Numbered from the stretch's first letter, positions 53,000-63,639 are shown. The stretch is DNA of 64,000 bases from Perkinsus marinus ATCC 50983 (GCF_000006405.1 NW_003212973.1:60693-124692); one strand, 5' to 3'. Made by a program: numbers and translations. Notes: generated by a model from the sequence alone, not told the origin.

Positions 53000-53545
53000 A
53001 ATACTAGACGATCAAAGAAAATACGATTGTTCCTTCACAGAGTGGTGCAAAGAAGTACCCTGATAATTTCTCGGTGAATATCACGCAAACACAGATTTCA
53101 TTTTGAAGCACTCGGTGATCTCTTTAATAGGTGTTGTGAATGATGAGGTGCTCACATGAATATCCTAGCATTCTCCTCCATATCAGGTTTATATGTATCG
53201 TCATAACTCGTCAAGTTTGTGAGTGATTCAATTATCATGATTATCAAGCGTTCGCTGAGTACTTCAAAATGGCTGATTTTTCTAATATTCACATGTGCTG
53301 AGGGGTCACCCTATATTCTATACAATACAACTTCATCACAAGGCAGATCCTATCAATCATACCCGTCAAAATAGTGCTCGCTTTCCTCGACTCGGAAGTT
53401 TACTTATAAATTCGGTCGCGGAAACCAATGAGAATCTCCCCAAATTCCCATTTTGTCCATGTGCACATTTTCCCACAGAGTAACATCATCACATAACAAT
53501 ACACTACTTCACAAGGAGACACTCATCTGTTCAATCTAATAGTAG
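53000..53545. other. Intergenic region with a partial Family A copy
   Basis: Upstream of the truncated hemoglobin and downstream of the CZIB homologue. A degraded Family A copy lies at 53376-53476. It is the only copy I could not place in an intron. Confidence 0.5.
53376..53476 (+). mobile_element. Family A element, degraded forward copy
   Basis: Recognisable from CTCGACTCGGAAGTTTAC, GGAAACCAATGAGAATCTCC and GTCCATGTGCACATTTTCCC. The 5' terminus is missing. It is not inside a resolved intron; it may be in a UTR intron or truly intergenic. Confidence 0.65.
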
Positions 53546-54337
53546 TTATACTTTTTCAAGTTTCCACTGAAGATCATATACTCCAACAGAAGCCTCATTA
53601 TCAGCATCATATTCACACCAGTCATCACTAAGATCGATATCATTGAATAAAGTACCTGTACACGAAATTGATGACCGTCGATAAGCCACGTACAAACCTC
53701 CAACGCTTCTGCCTTGGTACCCCCTCTCAGGGTGCCACTTGGTGATCTCACAACCACGACATTCGAATGCTATTATAGGTACCTAGCCAGAGAGAGAGGG
53801 TATGGCAAGCGTGAAGTGCTCGAGGTGTGGTACCCATTTGCCACTATTCTCAGCAGTATATTTAGCTTCGATGCGCATCCTCTTAACAGCTGTTTGGGTG
53901 ACAGTGGCCTCTTTCTTTACCTCTTTGAAGTGTAACACCAAATTCGTCATTCCTCGAGAACCACTCATCTGAAACAATAAGGCTGCCTCGAAGGTCAACT
54001 CCTTATAACGTATTCTGCTCAGAATCAATATTGCAATATAATATATCTTTCCTCAGCTGAACTCGGAAGTTTCCTCACTGAATTCGGGTAGGAGTGTACA
54101 GAAGCCAACAAGGAAATTTCCAAATTTTCTTTCATATTGTCACCACCACATGTAGTTGACCATATGCATATTCTCCCACATTACCTGTTCCTCACGCATG
54201 CAGTTCAAAATTACTCGTTCCCTTACTTCATCAGTGTTAGTGCCAGCAACATCTATGCACCAATCATGACTAGGAGATGCTGAGATCTGCGATAAGCCAT
54301 CTAGCTTGGCATTCATATACAGTACTTGAACAACCAT
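53546..54337 (-). CDS. CZIB/C1orf123 (DUF866) homologue lacking the CxxC zinc ligands
   Basis: Four exons (54337-54185, 53968-53834, 53782-53698, 53655-53546) give 160 residues, the length of the human protein. MVVQVLYMNAKLDGLSQISA, then the block MSGSRGMTNLVLHFKEVKKE, ENSGKW-VPIIAFECRGCEI and NDIDLSDDWCEYDADNEASV match DUF866 (G-S-R-G-x-x-N-L-V, then V-x-F-E-C-R-G, then W-x-x-Y-D). The two C-x-x-C pairs expected after the first block and within N-L-V-x-K-C-K-x-C are replaced (DVAGTNTDEV and LHFKEV), so zinc binding is probably lost. The first intron (53969-54184) holds a Family A element. The biochemical role of the family is poorly known. Confidence 0.88.
54036..54178 (+). mobile_element. 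Family A introner-like element, forward copy
   Basis: CZIB intron 53969-54184. Contains TTCCTCAGCTGAACTCGG, GGGTAGGAGTGTACAGAAGC and ends GCATATTCTCCCAC, six bases from the splice donor. Antisense to the gene. Splicing joins NCMREEQ to MSGSRGMTN. Confidence 0.9.
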
Positions 54338-54495
54338 TGCTATAACAATAGAGCTGTCACCACAGACACCTCAGCATGCTGTACTCAACCACGTATTCAG
54401 AGATTCATCAACCTCGCCCTCCCGACAGTTTTGGTATAGCACTCAGCAATACATGACTAAGAAAAAGTATCTCTCATTTCAAACGAGTTGAGTTA

Positions 54496-54520
54496 ACTAT
54501 GTCGACTGAGTCGACATAGT
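54496..54520. repeat. Perfect 11-bp inverted repeat
   Basis: ACTATGTCGAC, 3-nt loop, GTCGACATAGT, followed by further GTCGAC words. Confidence 0.85.
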
Positions 54521-56133
54521 CGACTCGACTCCCAAAGAAGAGTATACCGCTGATCACCAAGGTTGGCATCAAGGATGAACTACTCATGGTGAAGGGCTCT
54601 TCTATATGATGATCAGCTTGAGTGTACACCTTTTCAGCGCCTTTTTGGAGAATAGTAACTTCCACTTTGAGGAGGCTAGTGGTCCAATTGAAGAATTCAT
54701 AAATTTGAAATTATTTTCACTATAGTTTTGAAATTGACAACTTCTTAGAAAATTGTATTCAAATTGGAGTTCCTTAATTCTTCTGCGATCCAAATTGGAA
54801 TTATCAAACGAGAATCTTTAATTCTATCGCACTTCCTGTAAAAGTTAATATTCTCCAAATAGGCGTTGAACTTTTCAGCTTGAAAAGGTGTAGACTCGAG
54901 TCATGCGGCCCTGGCGCGAAAAGGGGCGCGTTTAAACACCGGGGAGAATTGCGTCACAAAAACCGTTTCGGTGAGGATGCTATGTGCATCACATGCAAGT
55001 TTCTCCTTCATAGGTATTTTCAGGCAGTTGCTCGACTTGCACACACTGCGGAGTAGTGCATCGTCCGCTTCATGTTGGCACAAGTGTTCCCCTTTTTGTA
55101 CGCCGTACGAGTGGGATTTTAGATACGGTCTGTTATTAGGTCGTGTATAAATCCATAACTGTTATTTCTTGCTTTCTTAGTCGACCACGCGAAAGTTCCG
55201 TATGTAAGCTCAACAAAAACCAAATCCTGGAAGTCCTCTTGGAATTCAGGATAGGTATTTTGAACAGATTGGCATGTAATCCGTAGTCAATGTTGTTACT
55301 GATGAGAACACATCGTGTGTTAATTTACCATTTTCACCTCGATTACAGCATATTGAAAAAGATGAATGTCAGAGGTTGACTAGTATCATCCCGAGGGGAT
55401 GAACTACTGTCATCATCACCACCACAGTCAAATTACCGTTCAATTCTGTCGAGGATCTCAGGAGATAAGATAGCTTAACTAATCCGGGACTTCACGTTGA
55501 ACGGCTCCAACAGTTTCATGTCGAACTAAGTATCAAAATAACGAAATAATCACCTATTGATTCCCATGGGTGTATATAGCTTGGGGTCCTTATTAATCTC
55601 ACATTATTATCGCAAATCCTCTTCCACTTACGATAATCGTTCGATGTTTTGGTCGGTGCAAAAACGTTACAGTAATACCCGTAAAAAGTCTACTACTGGT
55701 CGGGGCATAATCACGTACTGGAAGTAGCAGATTATCGTGTTGCAGCTCTATAGTCGTGACTATTCAAGCGCAGATTATCAGGTGACGACTATTGATTTTA
55801 CTGTTCTTCTCGAGGCCACTACGGACTACACAAGCACTCAACGTCATGAGCGTGATATGAGTAATCTGTCGAGCAGTGAACGTCTTGTCAAGAACTTCTT
55901 CGCCACCGGGTCTCTTAAGCAGGTATAGGAATACGGCCACGTGACGGATTCGTCCCCAACGGTTACGTTGTCACCCCGCGGTCAACTCATGCCAACGCTT
56001 TCGCGACGAACATGGAAGGACCTTGCCGAAACCACGTGATTTTGTAAGCAATGCTCATGTCACGCTACCAGCTGGAGGTTTACGGCTAGTAACGGCCTTG
56101 TGAGCTCACTAGCGTAACCAGGGTGCGATATCA

Positions 56134-56192
56134 AGTGCTTCTGACACCGAACTGGATTTCTCTGAAGACCCCAGTTCGGTGTCAGAAACACT
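56134..56192. repeat. Long hairpin, 22-bp stem
   Basis: AGTGCTTCTGACACCGAACTGG (given as two words: AGTGCTTCTGACAC + CGAACTGG, 56134-56155) pairs with 56171-56192 at 21 of 22 positions around a 15-nt loop. Stem length and near-perfect pairing are far above chance. Confidence 0.9.
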
Positions 56193-56894
56193 AAGAAGGT
56201 CTTGGAGGTCTTGAAGGTCCATGGAGTTGTATAACTACTTAGTCCCACTGAACGATGTCCCCATGCATGATTAGAAGGAACCAGAATCTATGGTCGATGA
56301 TGTAATGGTAAAATAGTCCGCATCAGCGATAACAAGTGTCTCTCTGTTCATGCTGCACTGGACTGGATCTTAGAATGTTTGGCCTAGTGTTGCCTCCTCA
56401 GGGGAGAAGTGACAACGACGAACTTGGATGAGGTCTTGGCCATCACCAATGTGTAACATCATTAAAACGTGCAAGCCTTGCTCATGTTGCTATAATACAT
56501 GTAAGGGCTGTTACGTTACGACCGCATCCATTCTGTAAGGGCATGCCTTTCTGGTATTATCACCTTTATTGGAATAATGAAATGCCCCTTTCTCCGATTT
56601 GCCGAATGCCCCCCTGGCAGGCCGCCTTAATGCCTTCTGCTCCAGCGTCCCATACTGAGAACACTACAAGCAGCGTCCTCGGAAGTATAAATCCAAACAT
56701 GATGCTTCACGAGTTTGAGCTCCAAAGCGAGTCGTTCTCCAGCCTAATCGTCCCACGTTCGAGTCGGAATGGTGTCAACCGATCTACGGCCTCGTCCGAA
56801 CATCCTTTCTCCCCCTTATGCTCAATGATTTGCACATGAGAGCGGCATGACAAGGCTTGTCAGATGAAGCTCCTACTCGTGCATCTTCCCCTCT

Positions 56895-57137
56895 TCACTT
56901 GAGCATACCAATCGATATGAGGGACCCGATTTCACGGACGGGTTGGACTCTAAGCTCATGAATCACCACTTTGAAATTTGTCTTAATACCACCACTTGGT
57001 AGGAAATCACACGATATGAGATTATCGTAACAGTCCTCTTCAACAAAGACATTATGGTCTTCCTCACACCATTCACTAGGGACTCCAGAGGCCATTATAG
57101 CCGCGACGGTACTCACAAGGATAGCGAATCCAAACAT
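56895..57137 (-). pseudogene. Deletion-truncated copy of the secreted NHL-like gene
   Basis: Starts MFGFAILVSTVAAIMASGVP like the two intact paralogues. After codon 52 (PSGGIK) it jumps into sequence that in the intact units lies downstream of the stop codon. Comparison of unit lengths (700 bp here, about 2376 bp in the others) gives a single deletion of about 1.68 kb that removed nearly all of the coding region. It may still make an 80-residue secreted peptide. Confidence 0.85.
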
Positions 57138-57612
57138 GAAGGAATAATAACAAGCAACTATGAACCAAGATGAATAAGCTTACAATCACAATCTAAAATT
57201 AACCACACCACAATACTCTGATTACCAACAGGTCACAACTTATATACAGCTAGTACGAGCTAAAGGAAGACAGGAAAGATTCTGGTGATGTTGGAAGACA
57301 CGCTGACACACAATTCCTCCCTAACAAAACTATATCAGTACAGTAAGGAGAGAAAATAATGGAAAGTCACCTCAAACATCTGTGGTTGCCGCCTTTCTGC
57401 CAAGCGTCTTGCGGAGGCCTTTAGTGGACTGAGGGGACACTTGAATGGAATATTCTCATAAGAGAATGTCAGGAATGAAGTGATAAGATACTGTCGACTG
57501 CATCACAAGTCGATCACTTCCTTCACTGGCTTCCGTTGGACAGCATTCCTACCAAGAGAGCCCGGAATAGCTTGCGAATCCTTTAATGGATTATATACAC
57601 CAATGATGGGAT

Positions 57613-58040
57613 CGATATGAGGGACCCGATTTCACGGACGGGTCGGACTTTCAAGCCAAGCTCGTGAATCACTACTTTGAAATTTGTCGCTTCAAAGCAA
57701 GGCACTTCTATAACGAAGATTTGCGATCATATCTGATTGTCTTGCTGACCCGAAGCGACTCGTTTGATCTCAATATATCTATTCAGTTTCGTGACTCCAT
57801 CACTAGAACGACCCCCAGCTGGGACATCCTCTTCAATAATCTTTAGGAAGGGGTGTACCAGCTTTGAGACGATGTAATTCCAAATGATAGAAGTTTCCCG
57901 TAAGAGCGTCAAAAACCTTCACTTGATCAACACAACAAGAAAGAAGATAAACGGCACACGAATGGCAATTCATCAGAAGGGCAGGTAAAACAGAAAGAAC
58001 ACACTTGGCAGAGAAATGACTAGAATACTTCACCTGAGTA
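57613..58040. other. Conserved spacer between tandem genes, possible small ORF
   Basis: Also present at 59989-60416. On plus it encodes MNHYFEICRFKARHFYNEDL and on minus a hydrophobic LPALLMNCHSCAVYLLSCC stretch with splice-like sites. Both frames stay open in both units, but recent duplication alone explains that. It could be the 3' UTR with an intron, or a small gene. Confidence 0.35.
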
Positions 58041-58059
58041 TTAGTATATTAAATCACCA

Positions 58060-59514
58060 TTAAGCTTGAATATCACAAGAGCATGGGATATTAGTACCCG
58101 AGCATACTGATGGATTAGACCAGTATTTACAGTAGCTACCACTGTACTGGGAACAACAGAAGTTGTCACCATTCGCGCAGCTAAACGGAGTTGTTGAAGG
58201 TGCAGCTGAGGTACTCGTCATCGATCCACTTGTGGTAGTGGTTATAACCTCATCACATGAGCATTCGATATTGGAGCCAGAGCAGACCCGTGGAACTTCC
58301 CAGTATTTACAGTAGCTACCGGGTATGTATGAACCGCACTGCTCATCACCGATGACACAGTCGATCGGCTCACAAGCTGTAGTAGTAGCAGGACTGGTTG
58401 TAGTAGCAGCAGGAGTGGTTGTAGTAGTAGCAGCAGCAGTGGTTGTAGTGGGACAAGTAAAGGAAGCCGGGAAGGGCCATACGACGAACCTATCGGGATT
58501 CGCATTATAATCCCAAATTGTGGTACCCCAATTGAAACCAAATCGGAGGCATCCATCGTCAGCATTAACAAACTGGTCAATACCATGACCGGTGCCGCAG
58601 CCTCCTGCAAGTAATGTGGCTTCTCCATCGGGAGTGTTGACGCAATGAACATAAACAGCGGCATCACCGTATCGATAGATGATACTGTCAGGGTAAACAT
58701 CATACAACCAGTGAACGACATCGAAACCGAAACGTCCATTAATGGTGAAGTTGAACTTGAACACTCTCGTAGGACTTGAAGGCTCCCACTTCACAATACG
58801 ATACTCCTCACCGGTGACAAGTTGAGAGATGTAGAGATAACCTTGCATAGATCTCACACTTTGGGGATGATACAAATGCATATCATCATCAATTGCCTTA
58901 CCATCAGCATTACCAGCGACGAGTTTTTTCGACGAAGTTTCAACACCATCCGATATCGGATCCCATTCATAGACCTGATTGTTCTTGCTATCAACAGCGT
59001 ACAAGTAAGGATGATCATCATCCTGATTCCAACTAACTGATGTCCAAGTATGTTCACCACTCACAGGCTCCAAAACCTTGTACTCACCTAAACCAATATC
59101 ACTGGTCTCGGGAGTTCCATAGAGTCTGATCTCGTTGTCAACAATAGCCCAAATATACATCGGGGCATAGCTATCGTGTTTGTAATCAGTAGAAGCAGCA
59201 GCGATTGAGTCGGCCTTAGCATTGATCATCACCTCCCCCGTAGGAACACCATTGAGGGTAGTAGTAGTCCGGAATACCGAGTAATCACCAGTGCTCAGGT
59301 TTTTAGCAGATATGAGGAAATCCCAATAACCTTTCATCGTCATATCATAGTCAACCATCTTAATACCACCACTTGGTAGGAAATCACACGAGATGAGATT
59401 ATCGTAACAGTCCTCTTCAACAAAGACATTATGGTCTTCCTCACACCATCCACTAGGGACTCCAGAGGCCATTATAGCGGCGACGGTACTCACAAGAATA
59501 GCGAATCCAAACAT
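58060..59514 (-). CDS. Secreted NHL-like protein with Thr-rich linker and Cys-rich repeats (copy 1)
   Basis: An intronless 484-codon ORF. A signal peptide (MFGFAILVSTVAAIMASG) is followed by a beta-rich domain with NHL/propeller-like words (HPYLYAVDSKNNQVYEWDP, HLYHPQSVRSMQGYLYISQL). A linker of Thr/Ala/Pro about 30 residues long follows. Then come two Cys-rich repeats of pattern C-x-x-G-D-x-x-C-x-S-x-x-x-G-S-Y-C-K-Y-W-x-x-P-x-V-C-S-G-x-N-I-x-C-S-C, separated by a Thr/Ser linker. The mucin-like linker plus paired Cys modules suggests a secreted adhesion or carbohydrate-binding protein. That is inference; I recognise no named family. Confidence 0.85.
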   Translation of the reverse strand: MFGFAILVSTVAAIMASGVPSGWCEEDHNVFVEEDCYDNLISCDFLPSGGIKMVDYDMTMKGYWDFLISAKNLSTGDYSVFRTTTTLNGVPTGEVMINAKADSIAAASTDYKHDSYAPMYIWAIVDNEIRLYGTPETSDIGLGEYKVLEPVSGEHTWTSVSWNQDDDHPYLYAVDSKNNQVYEWDPISDGVETSSKKLVAGNADGKAIDDDMHLYHPQSVRSMQGYLYISQLVTGEEYRIVKWEPSSPTRVFKFNFTINGRFGFDVVHWLYDVYPDSIIYRYGDAAVYVHCVNTPDGEATLLAGGCGTGHGIDQFVNADDGCLRFGFNWGTTIWDYNANPDRFVVWPFPASFTCPTTTTAAATTTTTPAATTTSPATTTACEPIDCVIGDEQCGSYIPGSYCKYWEVPRVCSGSNIECSCDEVITTTTSGSMTSTSAAPSTTPFSCANGDNFCCSQYSGSYCKYWSNPSVCSGTNIPCSCDIQA

Positions 59515-60435
59515 AAAGGAATAATAACAAGCAACTACGAACCAAGATGAATAAGCTTAGAATCACAATCTAAAATTAACCACACCACAATACTCTGATT
59601 ACCAACAGGTCACAACTTATATACAGCTAGTACGAGCTAAAGGAAGACAAGGAAGATTCTGGTGATGTTGAAAGAGACAGTGTCCCACAATTCCTCCCTA
59701 ACAAAACTATATCAATACAGGGAGGAGAGAAAATAATGGAAAGTCACCTAAAACATGTGTGGTTGCCGCCTTTCTGCCAAACGTCTTGCGGAGGCCTTTG
59801 GCGGACTGAGGGGCACTTGAATGGAATATTCTCATACGAGAATGTCAGGAATGAAGTAATAAGATACTGTCGACTGCATCACAAGTCGATCACTTCCTTC
59901 ACCGGCTTCCGTTGGACAGCATTCCCACCAAGAGAGCCCGGAATAGCTTGCGAATCCTTTAATGGATTATATACACCAATGATGGGATCGATATGAGGGA
60001 CCCGACTTCACGCACGGGTTGGACTCTCAAGCCAAGCTCGTGAATCACTACTTTGAAATTTGTCGCTTTAAAGCAAAGCACTTCTACGACGAAGATTTGC
60101 GATCATATCTGATTGTCTTGCTGACCCGAAGCGACTCGTTTGATCTCAATATATCTATTCAGTTTCGTGACTCCATCACTAGAACGACCCCCAGCTGGGA
60201 CATCCTCTTCAATAATCTTTAGGAAGGGGTGTACCAGCTTTGAGACGAAGTAATTCCAAATGATAGAAGTTTCCCGTAAGAGCGTCAAAAACCTTCACTT
60301 GATCAACACAACAAGAAAGAAGATAAACGGCACACGAATGGCAAATCATCAGAAGGGCAGGTAAAACAGAAAGAGCACACTTGGCAGAGAAATGACTAGA
60401 ATACTTCACCTGAGTATTAGTATATTAAATCACCA

Positions 60436-61890
60436 TTAAGCTTGAATATCACAAGAGCATGGGATATTAGTACCCGAGCATACTGATGGCTTAGACCAGT
60501 ATTTACAGTAGCTACCACTGTACTGGGAACAACAGAAGTTGTCACCATTCGCGCAGCTAAACGGAGTTGTCGAAGGTGCAGCGGAGGTACTCGTCATCGA
60601 TCCACTTGTGGTAGTGGTTATAACCTCATCACATGAGCATTCGATATTGGAGCCAGAGCAGATCCGTGGAACTTCCCAGTATTTACAGTAGCTACCGGGT
60701 ATGTATGAGCCACACTGCTCATCACCGATGATACAGTCGACCGGCTCACAAGCTGTAGTAGTAGCAGGAGTAGTGGTTGTAGTAGTAGCAGGAGTGGTTG
60801 TAGTAGCAGCAGCAGTGGTTGTAGTGGGACAAGTAAAGGAAGCCGGGAAAGGCCATACGACGAACCTATCGGGATTCGCATTATAATCCCAAATTGTGGT
60901 ACCCCAATTGAAACTAAATCGGAGGCATCCATCGTCAGCATTAACAAACTGGTCAATACCGTGACCGGCGCCGCAGCCTCCTGCAAGTAATGTGGCTTCT
61001 CCATCGGGGGTGTTGACACAATGAACATAAACAGCGGCATCACCGTATCGATAGATGATACTGTCAGGGTAAACATCATACAACCAGTGAACGACATCGA
61101 AACCAAAACGTCCATTAATGGTGAAGTTGAACTTGAACACTCTCGTAGGACTTGAAGGCTCCCACTTCACAATACGATACTCCTCACCAGTGACAAGTTG
61201 AGAGATGTAGAGATAACCTTGCATAGATCTCACACTTTGGGGATGATACAAATGCATATCATCATCAATCGCCTTACCATCAGCATTACCAGCGACGAGT
61301 TTTTTCGACGAAGTTTCAACACCATCCGATATCGGATCCCATTCATAGACCTGATTGTTCTTGCTATCAACAGCGTACAAATAGGGATGATCATCATTCT
61401 GATTCCAACTAACTGATGTCCAAGTATGTTCACCACTCGCAGGCTCCAAAACCTTGTACTCACCTAAACCAATATCACTGGTCTCGGGAGTTCCATAGAG
61501 TCTGATCTCGTTGTCAACAATAGCCCAAATATACATCGGGGCATAGCTATCGTGTTTGTAATCAGTAGATGCAGCAGCGATTGAGTCGGCCTTAGCATTG
61601 ATCATCACCTCCCCCGTAGGAACACCATTGAGGGTAGTAGTAGTCCGGAATACCGAGTAATCACCAGTGCTCAGGTTTTGAGCAGATATGAGGAAATCCC
61701 AATAACCTTTCATCGTCATATCATAGTCAACCATCTTAATACCACCACTTGGTAGAAAATCACACGAGATGAGATTATCGTAACAGTCCTCTTCAACAAA
61801 GACATTATGGTCTTCCTCACACCATCCACTAGGGACTCCAGAGGCCATTATAGCGGCGACGGTACTCACAAGAATAGCGAATCCAAACAT
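60436..61890 (-). CDS. Secreted NHL-like protein with Thr-rich linker and Cys-rich repeats (copy 2)
   Basis: The same 484-residue length and domain order as the gene at 58060-59514, lying exactly one 2376-bp unit away. Differences are few (for example Lys to Gln in SAQNLST, Val to Ala in LEPASGEH, Thr to Ala in GCGAGHG). The Thr-rich linker has a rearranged repeat (TTTTPATTTTTTPATTT) that keeps total length. Upstream sequence is also duplicated, so both copies probably share a promoter type. Lack of introns contrasts with the rest of the window. Confidence 0.85.
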   Translation of the reverse strand: MFGFAILVSTVAAIMASGVPSGWCEEDHNVFVEEDCYDNLISCDFLPSGGIKMVDYDMTMKGYWDFLISAQNLSTGDYSVFRTTTTLNGVPTGEVMINAKADSIAAASTDYKHDSYAPMYIWAIVDNEIRLYGTPETSDIGLGEYKVLEPASGEHTWTSVSWNQNDDHPYLYAVDSKNNQVYEWDPISDGVETSSKKLVAGNADGKAIDDDMHLYHPQSVRSMQGYLYISQLVTGEEYRIVKWEPSSPTRVFKFNFTINGRFGFDVVHWLYDVYPDSIIYRYGDAAVYVHCVNTPDGEATLLAGGCGAGHGIDQFVNADDGCLRFSFNWGTTIWDYNANPDRFVVWPFPASFTCPTTTTAAATTTTPATTTTTTPATTTACEPVDCIIGDEQCGSYIPGSYCKYWEVPRICSGSNIECSCDEVITTTTSGSMTSTSAAPSTTPFSCANGDNFCCSQYSGSYCKYWSKPSVCSGTNIPCSCDIQA

Positions 61891-62397
61891 GAAGGAATAA
61901 CAACAAGCAACTACGAACCAAGATGAATAAGCTTACAATCGCAATCTAAAAATAACCACACCACAATACTCTGATTGCCAACAGGTCACAACTTATATAC
62001 AGCTAGTACGAGCTAAAGGGAGACAGGAAAGATTCTGGTGATGTTGGAAGACACGCTGACACACAATTCCTCCCTAACAAAACTATATCAATATCGTGAG
62101 CAGAGAAAATGATGGAAAGTCACCTCAAACATCTGTGGTTGCCGCCTTTCTGCCAAGCGTCTTGCGGAGGCCTTTGGCGGACTGAGGGGACACTTGAATG
62201 GAATATTCTCATAAGAGAATGTCAGGAATGAAGTAATAAGATACTGTCGACTGCATCACGAGTCTATCACTTTCTTTACCGGCTTCCGTTGGACAGCATT
62301 TCCACCAAGAGAGCCCGGAATAGCTTGCGAATCCTTTAATGGGCTATATACACCGATAATGGGATTGGCACTGAATACCTGTCAGGCCTCCTTTCGC

Positions 62398-63625
62398 TCA
62401 TCCGAGAAATATATTTGCTTTAGAATTGCCCACCTTGTTATAATTTTGCTCGCGATTTATCAGTTCTAGTTTATAGACCTTCATACGTTCCTTCAGATCC
62501 TCGTAAGCATGGTTCATCTGTCTCAACTCCTTTTCGAGATGATCTATCTTTATAACATCTTCCTGTGAGCACACATCATAACTGCCTAGACAGGCATTCA
62601 ATGCAAATCGTGATAAGAACACTGCAGAAGATGCGACTCCAATGCATTACGTCACGACTTGGTCGGTTCTCATACATCCGGATGAGTTCTCCTATTCTAT
62701 TATCCAGTCCGATGATTTTCTCTGTGTAACCTTCTTCGACTTGCTGTGCGAGTTTATCTCGGTCTTCAATCACTTGCTTATGCCTAAGTACGGGTAAAAA
62801 GAGGACGTATTTTGACAGGAGACTCAGTTCCTTAGTCAAGAGGGCAAAGTTCGTCCGGCGAAGCGTTTCGTAGATTCCCTCGAGAGTCTTCACAAAAACG
62901 AACAGAGCTCAGATTCAATACTCATTCGTCAAGGCTCGGATCTCCCCTCTCTGTCTCTCTGAGGCCAGTTGCATTTTCTGGCGATGTTCTTCGACTTCCC
63001 GCTCAAGCTGTTTCCGTAAGATCGCCGTCTCATGAGCCAGCCGCGAGGACAAGTGATCCTATCAAGCTGCAGGATTCAGGGACCCGAGACAAGCTGAGTT
63101 TTCCTGTTTTGAGTCTGACCAATGCGAGGTTTTTCTCTGTAATTTCTTGACCTTGTATGTTTATCTTACGGTCCTGTTCGAGCAAAGCGTGCTTGGCCTG
63201 GCAAAATGTCGCGCTATAGCTAGGTAATCTCGAACCTAGTCAGCACCTCGTCCAGTTTGCGGTTGAGTTCATCCTCCTTCTTCTTCTTGGATTCCTGTGC
63301 TTCCTCGACGCGACTTTCCAGAGTCCTTCGAGCCTTCTGCATCTCATCCCGCAGAGTTTTCGCCTCTGTCTGATGCTCGGCCTTCAAGCATCGTACAGCT
63401 GCCTCATGCCGCGCTTGTTTCTGTTCCTGATGATGTGCTGTGATGATGGCAACGACATGATCTCGCATGAATTAACAAGGAGACGATAGTCCCATACCAC
63501 TCCTTTACCAATTCCCGGCTGAATCGAGCCCTGTCAGCGGCACGAGCTTCTTCCCACTTTTTTGTCACTCCGTCTCGGGTCTCCTCTAGTTTTTGCCTGA
63601 AATGGGAAGAACACGTATCATCCCG
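62398..63625 (-). CDS. FAM184-like coiled-coil protein, partial
   Basis: Exons on the minus strand read FRQKLEETRDGVTKKWEEAR, RCLKAEHQTEAKTLRDEMQK, SRLAHETAILRKQLEREVEE, HRQKMQLASERQRGEIRALT, KQVIEDRDKLAQQVEEGYTE and IGELIRMYENRPSR. The last reads YEDLKERMKVYKLELINREQ and then NYNKV. The Y-E-N-R-P-S-R and K-L-E-L-x-N-R-E-x-N-Y-N-K-V words match what I remember of the conserved end of FAM184 coiled-coil proteins, often found in ciliated organisms. The frame stops just after NYNKV at 62398, about 30 bp from the edge of the tandem array, so the 3' end is missing or spliced further away. The 5' end is not resolved. Confidence 0.45.
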
Positions 63626-63639
63626 TATGATTCTTGTCT

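Larger units (their letters stand above)
54338..56894. other. 2.5-kb stretch without a supported gene
   Basis: Contains an 11-bp perfect palindrome (54496-54520), AT-rich sequence at 54.65-54.9 kb and a strong hairpin at 56134-56192. Open frames (plus 55737-55928, plus 56543-56839, minus 54901-55083) are short and unassigned. Confidence 0.35.
56913..62365. repeat. Tandem array: one deleted and two full 2.38-kb units
   Basis: Unit boundaries at the word CGATATGAGGGACCCGA: 56913-57612 (deleted), 57613-59988 (2376 bp), 59989-62365 (2377 bp). The full units are nearly identical over coding and spacer sequence, differing by scattered substitutions and by a changed trinucleotide-repeat segment in the Thr-rich linker. 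The duplication is recent. Confidence 0.93.

Noticed and set aside
58325-59040. ORFs in other frames over the secreted-protein genes (and the same at 60618-61463)
   Set aside because: They are shadows of the 484-codon ORFs, duplicated with them and rich in residues dictated by the Thr-linker repeat.
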